Source of the DNA: a virus
DNA: 44,491 nucleotides
Reading direction: 5' to 3' (one strand)
IMG/VR virus record: IMGVR_UViG_3300020394_000872
Location: 1 to 44,491 of that record
In this document: in pieces, positions 39,650-44,491 of the stretch
Numbering within the stretch: the stretch's first letter is position 1
Layout: each line of letters opens with the position of its first letter
The notes under the pieces: model-generated
The model's database searches: none
Seen by the model: only the letters and a program-made list of their open reading frames with translations
What the model was told of the DNA's origin: nothing
Translations under genes and position numbers: made by a program

Positions 39650-41956
39650 ATGACGAAAATTCAAGTAGAAAAAAGGGACGGCAAGAAAGAACCGTTAGAC
39701 TTGGAAAAAATGCACAAAGTAGTAATGTTTGCTTGTGAAGATATAGCAGGTGTTAGTGCAAGTGAAGTAGAATTAAAATCCCATATACAGTTTTATGATG
39801 GTATCAAAAGCGAAGAAGTTCAAGAGACACTAATTAAGGCGGCATCTGATTTAATCTCGGAAGAAACTCCAAACTATCAATGGGTTGCAGGAAATCTAGT
39901 TAATTATCATATAAGAAAAATGGTATATGGTGATTTTGAGCCTTGGCATATTCTAAAGGTTGTAGAAACAAACGTCAAAGAAGGCTTTTATGATTCAGCA
40001 TTATTAGAAGATTATTCAAAAGAAGAATGGGACGAAATCAATTCGTATATAAAACATGATAGAGATTTCGATATCGCATATGTAGGTATGGAACAGTTTC
40101 GTGGTAAGTATCTAGTACAAAATAGAGTTACTGGAAGACTATATGAAACACCTCAGATTGCATACATGCTTATTGCGGCTACATTATTCAGTTCATATGA
40201 AAAAGATATTAGATTAAAATACGTAAAAGATTATTATGATGCAATTAGTAATTTTGATATTTCTTTACCAACTCCTGTTATGGCAGGCGTAAGAACACCA
40301 CAAAGACAATTCTCAAGTTGCGTTTTGATTGAAACAGATGACTCTCTTGATTCTATAAATGCTACCTCAAGTTCAGTTGTAAAATATGTTTCTCAAAAAG
40401 CAGGTATCGGTATTGGTGCTGGTAGTATTCGTGCTATTAACTCTCCAATTCGAAATGGTGATGCTAGTCATACAGGAGTTATTCCTTTTTATAAACTATT
40501 TCAAGCAAGTGTAAAATCTTGTTCGCAAGGCGGAGTACGTGGCGGAGCGGCAACTTTGTATTATCCTATTTGGCATTACGAAGTTGAAGACTTACTTGTT
40601 CTAAAAAATAATAAAGGTACAGAAGATAATCGTGTACGTCATATGGATTATGGTGTACAATTTAATAAACTTATGTATGAAAGATTGATTGCTGGTGAAA
40701 ATATTACTTTATTTTCTCCAAGTGATGTTCCTGGTCTATATAATGCTTTCTTTGAAGACCAAGATAAGTTTAGAGAATTATATGAAAAAGCAGAACGTAA
40801 TACAAGATTAAGAAAGAAAACTATTCCTGCATTAGAATTGTTTTCTATCTTTATGAATGAAAGAAAGAATACAGGAAGAATTTATTTAATGAATGTGGAT
40901 CATGCAAATGACCATGGTTCATTTTTACCAGAAAAAGCACCTATCAGACAATCAAATCTTTGTTGTGAAATTAATTTACCAACTAAACCATTAACATCTA
41001 TTACAGATGAAGAAGGTGAAATTTCATTGTGTACTTTGAGTGCTATTAATTGGGGTAATATCAGAACACCAAAAGATTTTAGGAAACCATGTGAACTAGC
41101 CGTAAGAGGACTTGATGCATTATTAGATTATCAAAAATATCCAGTATTAGCGGCTGAGATATCAACAAACAATAGAAGACCTCTTGGTATTGGTATCATT
41201 AACTTTGCTTATTGGTTAGCTAAGAATGATACAAATTACTCAGATCCTGATTTAGAATTAGTTGATGAATGGGCAGAGGCATGGTCTTATTATCTTATTA
41301 AAGCATCTAACGAATTAGCAAAAGAAAAAGGTGCATGTCCAAAAAGTTTAGAAACAAGATATGGTAACGGTATAATACCATCAGATACACGTAAGACAGA
41401 TGTTGATGAATTAGTCAAACATAAAGAAAGAAGAAAATGGAAAGAATTACGTAAGAGTTTAAAAGAACATGGTATTCGTAACAGTACATTAATGGCTTTG
41501 ATGCCTGCTGAAACATCAGCACAGATATCAAATTCAACCAACGGTATAGAACCACCAAGAAGTATGGTTAGTGTTAAGCAATCAAAACACGGCGTTTTAA
41601 AGCAAGTTGTACCAGGGATTCACAAGTTAAAGAATAAATACGAGTTACTATGGGATCAAAAGTCTCCTGAAGGATACTTAAAGATTATGGCTGTTTTACA
41701 GAAATACATAGACCAAGGTATTAGTGTAAATACAAGTTATAATCCTATCTTCTTTGAAGACGAAAAAATACCAATGAGTGTGATGTTACAACACCTTATT
41801 ATGTTTTACAAATACGGTGGGAAACAATTATACTATTTTAATACGTTTGATGGACAAGGTGAAATCGATGTTCATCAGGAAGATGAAAAGAAAACGAGAG
41901 AAGATTTTGAAACAGATGAACAGTATGATGATTATTGTGAATCTTGTGTGATTTAA
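39650..41956 (+). CDS. nrdA: Class I ribonucleotide reductase, large subunit NrdA
   Basis: A 768-residue protein (T4 NrdA: 754). The N-terminus has the ATP-cone (KIQVEKRDGKKEPLDLEKMH). The catalytic site Asn436-x-Cys438-x-Glu440 is in NLCCEINLPT, and SSCVLIETDDSLDSI contains one partner cysteine; the C-terminus ends CESCVI, the shuttle pair. It reduces ribonucleotides to deoxyribonucleotides with NrdB. No intron or intein interrupts it. GGGAGA precedes the start, and the stop overlaps the next gene. Confidence 0.97.
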   Translation: MTKIQVEKRDGKKEPLDLEKMHKVVMFACEDIAGVSASEVELKSHIQFYDGIKSEEVQETLIKAASDLISEETPNYQWVAGNLVNYHIRKMVYGDFEPWHILKVVETNVKEGFYDSALLEDYSKEEWDEINSYIKHDRDFDIAYVGMEQFRGKYLVQNRVTGRLYETPQIAYMLIAATLFSSYEKDIRLKYVKDYYDAISNFDISLPTPVMAGVRTPQRQFSSCVLIETDDSLDSINATSSSVVKYVSQKAGIGIGAGSIRAINSPIRNGDASHTGVIPFYKLFQASVKSCSQGGVRGGAATLYYPIWHYEVEDLLVLKNNKGTEDNRVRHMDYGVQFNKLMYERLIAGENITLFSPSDVPGLYNAFFEDQDKFRELYEKAERNTRLRKKTIPALELFSIFMNERKNTGRIYLMNVDHANDHGSFLPEKAPIRQSNLCCEINLPTKPLTSITDEEGEISLCTLSAINWGNIRTPKDFRKPCELAVRGLDALLDYQKYPVLAAEISTNNRRPLGIGIINFAYWLAKNDTNYSDPDLELVDEWAEAWSYYLIKASNELAKEKGACPKSLETRYGNGIIPSDTRKTDVDELVKHKERRKWKELRKSLKEHGIRNSTLMALMPAETSAQISNSTNGIEPPRSMVSVKQSKHGVLKQVVPGIHKLKNKYELLWDQKSPEGYLKIMAVLQKYIDQGISVNTSYNPIFFEDEKIPMSVMLQHLIMFYKYGGKQLYYFNTFDGQGEIDVHQEDEKKTREDFETDEQYDDYCESCVI

Positions 41957-42555
41957 TGAATGAACAATGGAGAAAAGAAAGTAGACTTTGTTATAGACCT
42001 GTTTGGCATATAAACAATGACCCATGGGCAAAACGTCCAGATTTAAGTCATAAATTAAAATGGTTTAAGACATGTGAACATACAAATGAAGCAGAAGATT
42101 TAGGAGAAATATTTTACGATGACTTTGAAGATGTTTTTAATTTTATAGATTTAAAAGTATCTAATACAGTAAAATTTGAAGACTATGCAACATTTTTAGA
42201 AACATGGGTTAAAAGAGCAAATAGAAATTTATGCATGTTGCATATTTCAAATAACAAAATCGAAGAAAATCTCCTTGATTGTACATATTGGAAAGATATT
42301 GTAAAATACTTATGCGATAATGTACAAAATAATTGGATGCTAGAAATAGCAAACAAAGTAACAGAGTTAAGCAATGAACCAGTGGATCCTGATTTGTTGC
42401 AGATGTATAAAGATAATAAAAATATAGTCTTTATGTCAGTAAGACAAGAAGTATATGATCCAAAAAGAGAAGTTGATTCTGTGCCTTTTCAAGTAATAGA
42501 GTCCATAATTAACTTTAAGGATAGAGTACCTAAAGAATTTTGGGGAAACTTTTAA
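41956..42555 (+). CDS. Unknown protein between nrdA and nrdB
   Basis: I choose the ATG at 41956, which overlaps the nrdA stop (TAATG), giving 199 residues; a TTG at 41944 would add four residues but has no ribosome binding site. The protein is rich in Trp, Asn and Asp, with QWRKESRLCYRPVWHINNDP at the N-terminus. I recognise no motif. Coupling to nrdA and position before nrdB suggest a role in nucleotide metabolism, but this is inference only. Confidence 0.75.
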   Translation: MNEQWRKESRLCYRPVWHINNDPWAKRPDLSHKLKWFKTCEHTNEAEDLGEIFYDDFEDVFNFIDLKVSNTVKFEDYATFLETWVKRANRNLCMLHISNNKIEENLLDCTYWKDIVKYLCDNVQNNWMLEIANKVTELSNEPVDPDLLQMYKDNKNIVFMSVRQEVYDPKREVDSVPFQVIESIINFKDRVPKEFWGNF

Positions 42556-42564
42556 AATAAATAG
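42556..42564 (+). promoter_or_regulatory. Late-like motif before nrdB (AATAAATAG)
   Basis: AATAAATAG, 25 bases before the nrdB start. Unexpected for an early gene; it may give late top-up expression or be a chance AT-rich match. Confidence 0.35.
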
Positions 42565-42589
42565 TAAAGTAGGAAAATAGGAAGAAAAA

Positions 42590-43720
42590 ATGTCAGTATT
42601 TAATTCAGAGAATAAAACGGATCATACAAAGGCGTTAGCATTTTTGGATCCATCAGGTGGCGTAAATATTCAGCGATATGATATGCTAAAGTATAAACAG
42701 TTTGATAAGCTAACAGATAAGCAGTTAGGTTTTTTCTGGAGACCAGAAGAAGTTGATGTATTGAAAGATGCAAACGATTTTAAAAACTTAACAGACCATG
42801 AAAGACATATTTTTACTTCAAACTTAAAAAGACAAATTCTTTTAGACTCAGTACAAGGAAGGGCACCAGTTGAGGCGTTCTCTCCTATTGTTTCTATACC
42901 TGAATTAGAAGCATGGATTCAAACTTGGACATTTAGTGAAACAATTCATTCACGTTCATACACACATATTATTCGAAATGTATATGCTGACCCATCAAAA
43001 GTATTTGACGAAATGATGGACATTAACGAAATTCTAGATTGTGCGGACGATATATCTAAAAACTATGATGAATTAATTGAAATGACAGGTTATTACAATC
43101 TTTTAGGAGAAGGCAATCATACAGTAAATGGTAAAAAGGTAAAAATCTCAAAATACGAAATTAAAAAGTCTCTTTACAAAACTTTAATGAGTGTTAATAT
43201 TCTTGAAGGTGTACGTTTCTATGTTTCATTTGCATGTTCATGGGCATTTGCAGAATTAAAGAAAATGGAAGGTAATGCAAAAATCATCAAGTTAATTGCA
43301 CGTGATGAAAACTTGCACTTAGCAAGTACACAAACACTATTAAAATTACTTCCAAAAGATGACAAAGACTACATCAAAATTGCAAAAGAAACAGAAGATG
43401 AATGTATCAAAATGTTTGTAGATGCAGTAGAACAAGAAAAAGCATGGGCTCAATACTTGTTTAAAGATGGTTCAATGATTGGTCTAAACGCACAATTACT
43501 TGATAATTATATTGAGTGGATTTGTTGTAAACGTATGACCGCAGTTGGATTAAAATGTCCATATAAAGTAACACAAGCTAACCCATTGCCTTGGACACAA
43601 AAGTGGATTGCAGGTGCAGAAGTACAAGTGGCTCCTCAAGAAACTGAAATTTCAAGCTATGTTATTGGTGGCGTTAAGCAAGATGTTGATAAAAAGACAT
43701 TTGGTGGCTTATCTCTTTAA
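42590..43720 (+). CDS. nrdB: Class I ribonucleotide reductase, small subunit NrdB
   Basis: A 376-residue protein (T4 NrdB: 388). The diiron and radical residues are visible: Asp in LLDSVQGRAPV, Glu and His in FSETIHSRSYTH with the radical Tyr, a Glu in LEGVRFYVSF and Glu-His in ARDENLHLAS. This makes it a tyrosyl-radical class Ia-type subunit, requiring oxygen. The C-terminus (KQDVDKKTFGGLSL) should dock on NrdA. AGGAAG precedes the start. Its stop codon overlaps the end of a convergent minus-strand gene. Confidence 0.96.
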   Translation: MSVFNSENKTDHTKALAFLDPSGGVNIQRYDMLKYKQFDKLTDKQLGFFWRPEEVDVLKDANDFKNLTDHERHIFTSNLKRQILLDSVQGRAPVEAFSPIVSIPELEAWIQTWTFSETIHSRSYTHIIRNVYADPSKVFDEMMDINEILDCADDISKNYDELIEMTGYYNLLGEGNHTVNGKKVKISKYEIKKSLYKTLMSVNILEGVRFYVSFACSWAFAELKKMEGNAKIIKLIARDENLHLASTQTLLKLLPKDDKDYIKIAKETEDECIKMFVDAVEQEKAWAQYLFKDGSMIGLNAQLLDNYIEWICCKRMTAVGLKCPYKVTQANPLPWTQKWIAGAEVQVAPQETEISSYVIGGVKQDVDKKTFGGLSL

Positions 43721-43836
43721 CGATTCATACGAATCATTAGCCAAACGAACAATATAATCATTAAAAGTGTGAACGCACCATAGGCCATCCCTATGACAAA
43801 CGAAAATTGGTCTATTTCTTGGGCTAAATTTCTCAT
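43717..43836 (-). CDS. Minus-strand 39-residue membrane protein, probably leaderless
   Basis: An ORF on the minus strand from ATG 43836-43834 to TAA, overlapping the nrdB stop. It encodes 39 residues: a polar start (MRNLAQEIDQF), one hydrophobic segment at about 11-35, and a basic end (RMNR). A TATAAATAC motif ends 3 bases before the ATG, so transcription would begin at or inside the start codon. No Shine-Dalgarno is visible. A single-span topology fits a small inner-membrane or holin-like protein; function unknown. The frame could be fortuitous, but start, promoter position and clear membrane segment together argue for a gene. Confidence 0.5.
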   Translation of the reverse strand: MRNLAQEIDQFSFVIGMAYGAFTLLMIILFVWLMIRMNR

Positions 43837-43839
43837 ATT

Positions 43840-43848
43840 GTATTTATA
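43840..43848 (-). promoter_or_regulatory. T4-type late promoter on the minus strand (TATAAATAC)
   Basis: TATAAATAC reading leftward, 3 bases before the ATG of the small membrane protein. Confidence 0.6.
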
Positions 43849-43878
43849 AAAGCCAGGGATTCCAACAAAAATTAAAAC

Positions 43879-43907
43879 TTGACAATACCTTCGATTTATG
43901 ATATTCT
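43879..43907 (+). promoter_or_regulatory. Host-type (sigma70) promoter for the winged-helix-like gene
   Basis: TTGACA, a 17-base spacer and TATTCT; the start of transcription would be near 43914, just before AAGGAGG. Confidence 0.72.
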
Positions 43908-43931
43908 ATATCCTAACGAAAAGGAGGTACT

Positions 43932-44252
43932 ATGTTTAATTGGTTAAACTTGAGTACAAAAAAATCTTTTTCAACAGAAAAAGGAGAAACGATGAAAACA
44001 TCAAAAACGTCAAAACAAGACAGATTAGTTAATGCTCTTAAAGACGGAGAGGCTTTAACTGAATCAGCAATGAAACACAGATTTTCTATTGCTAATCCAA
44101 GAGCGACAGTATCCGCATTAAGAATGAAAGGATACGCCGTGTATGCAAATAAGAGCAAAAACGGTAAGACTATCTATAAGATGGGCGCTCCTTTAAGAAG
44201 GGTTGTAGCCGCTGGATACAGGGCTTTAGCTAACGAAAAGGTGTTTGGGTAA
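43932..44252 (+). CDS. Small basic winged-helix-like protein with two possible starts
   Basis: A 106-residue basic protein. From the first ATG (AAGGAGG ribosome binding site) it begins MFNWLNLSTKKSFSTEKGET; a second ATG at 43992 also has a good AAAGGAG and begins MKTSKTSKQDRLVNALKDGE, which is how homologues in marine phages usually start. The segment KDGEALTESAMKHRFSIANP then RATVSALRMKGYAVY has the shape of a winged helix, and the end is basic. It could bind DNA as an early regulator, consistent with its host-type promoter. The two starts may give two isoforms. Confidence 0.72.
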   Translation: MFNWLNLSTKKSFSTEKGETMKTSKTSKQDRLVNALKDGEALTESAMKHRFSIANPRATVSALRMKGYAVYANKSKNGKTIYKMGAPLRRVVAAGYRALANEKVFG

Positions 44253-44266
44253 ACATTAACTTATAA

Positions 44267-44491
44267 ATGAGTCCCTGGCCCGATGATTTACCAGATTGGG
44301 AAGACTGTCCAATATGTGGTGAAACAATCGATGAATGTGATTGTCTCTGGGCTAGGGACAACTCTATGACAAGAAAAATCAAAATAAAAATTACAGACGA
44401 TAAAGAATTTTCCGAAGAAAAAGAAGGTTTAGGATTAAAGAAGATATTCAAATCTGTGGCAGGATCTGCTCCAAAAGGCACTACTCATTTA
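44267..44491 (+). CDS. Zinc-ribbon-like protein, truncated by the window edge
   Basis: An open frame of 75 codons continuing past the window end. The first part has CPICGETIDECDC, a cysteine set that could bind zinc. An internal ATG at 44366 has AGGGA seven bases upstream and begins MTRKIKIKITDDKEF, whereas the first ATG has no clear ribosome binding site. The true start is therefore uncertain, and these may be one gene with two starts or a short frame fused to the next. Function unknown. Confidence 0.5.
   Translation, partial: MSPWPDDLPDWEDCPICGETIDECDCLWARDNSMTRKIKIKITDDKEFSEEKEGLGLKKIFKSVAGSAPKGTTHL

Noticed and set aside
41944-41955. TTG start for the gene between nrdA and nrdB
   Set aside because: No ribosome binding site; the ATG at 41956 gives a standard TAATG overlap with nrdA.
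39650-41956. Intron or intein in nrdA
   Set aside because: T4-like nrd genes sometimes carry them, but the reading frame is uninterrupted and of normal length with all motifs in order.
1-44491. tRNA genes
   Set aside because: I looked through the intergenic gaps and saw no cloverleaf or CCA-type end; a tRNA search program would be needed to exclude one firmly.

Overview
This window is a segment of a tailed-phage genome of the T4-like myovirus type. It carries many T4 core genes recognisable from their protein sequences: the head genes (portal gp20, core gp67-like, protease gp21, scaffold gp22, capsid gp23), neck genes (gp13, gp14, gp15), tail sheath gp18 and tube gp19, head completion gp4, both terminase subunits (gp16, gp17), baseplate hub gp26 with a gp51-like partner, and the replication set gp32, uvsX, uvsY, nrdA and nrdB. 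The DNA is AT-rich and there are no tRNAs. The extra genes (radical SAM protein, 2OG dioxygenase, phage-type QueD, class I ribonucleotide reductase, fibre proteins with an N-terminal Mtd-like domain) are typical of marine T4-like phages. An AT-rich marine bacterium such as SAR11 or another alphaproteobacterium is a plausible host, but the host is inferred, not shown.

Layout. 1-1169 (minus): start of an unknown gene, gp51-like and gp26. 1282-9715 (plus): a large structural or tape-measure candidate, then the complete prohead block gp20, small protein, gp67-like, gp21, gp22, gp23, closed by a strong terminator. 9835-14802 (plus): three related fibre-type proteins. 14851-18393 (minus): gp14, gp15, a Nudix hydrolase and an unknown helical protein. 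18460-23937 (plus): 2OG dioxygenase, two unknowns, gp13, and an overlapping run of radical SAM protein, small membrane protein and dNMP kinase. 24035-36090 (plus): gp18, gp19, a tube-like protein, gp4, gp16, candidate internal head proteins, gp17 and two unknowns. 36285-43720 (plus): DNA metabolism, gp32-uvsX-queD-uvsY-nrdA-nrdB. 43717-44491: a minus-strand membrane microprotein, a small winged-helix-like protein and a truncated zinc-ribbon-like gene.

Regulation is unusually readable. Most structural transcription units begin a short distance after a close variant of GATAAATAC, which resembles the T4 late promoter TATAAATA. Three places instead carry host-type promoters with a 17-bp spacer: before the portal gene, before gp32, and before the winged-helix gene near the right end. 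At least seven GC-rich hairpins followed by T-runs close transcription units. The gp32 leader can be drawn as a 5' pseudoknot followed by direct repeats, as expected for autogenous translational control.

Main items for a second look: no GCWGC site (GCAGC or GCTGC) was found by eye in the whole window, with alanine pairs always written GCG-GCN or GCC-GCN; the gp32 leader; a probable leaderless 39-residue membrane protein convergent with nrdB; a T4-style capsid-targeting peptide on the protein at 30397; and a short leucine/alanine motif shared by the scaffold C-terminus and a cysteine-rich protein. No stretch over 300 bases lacks a gene.
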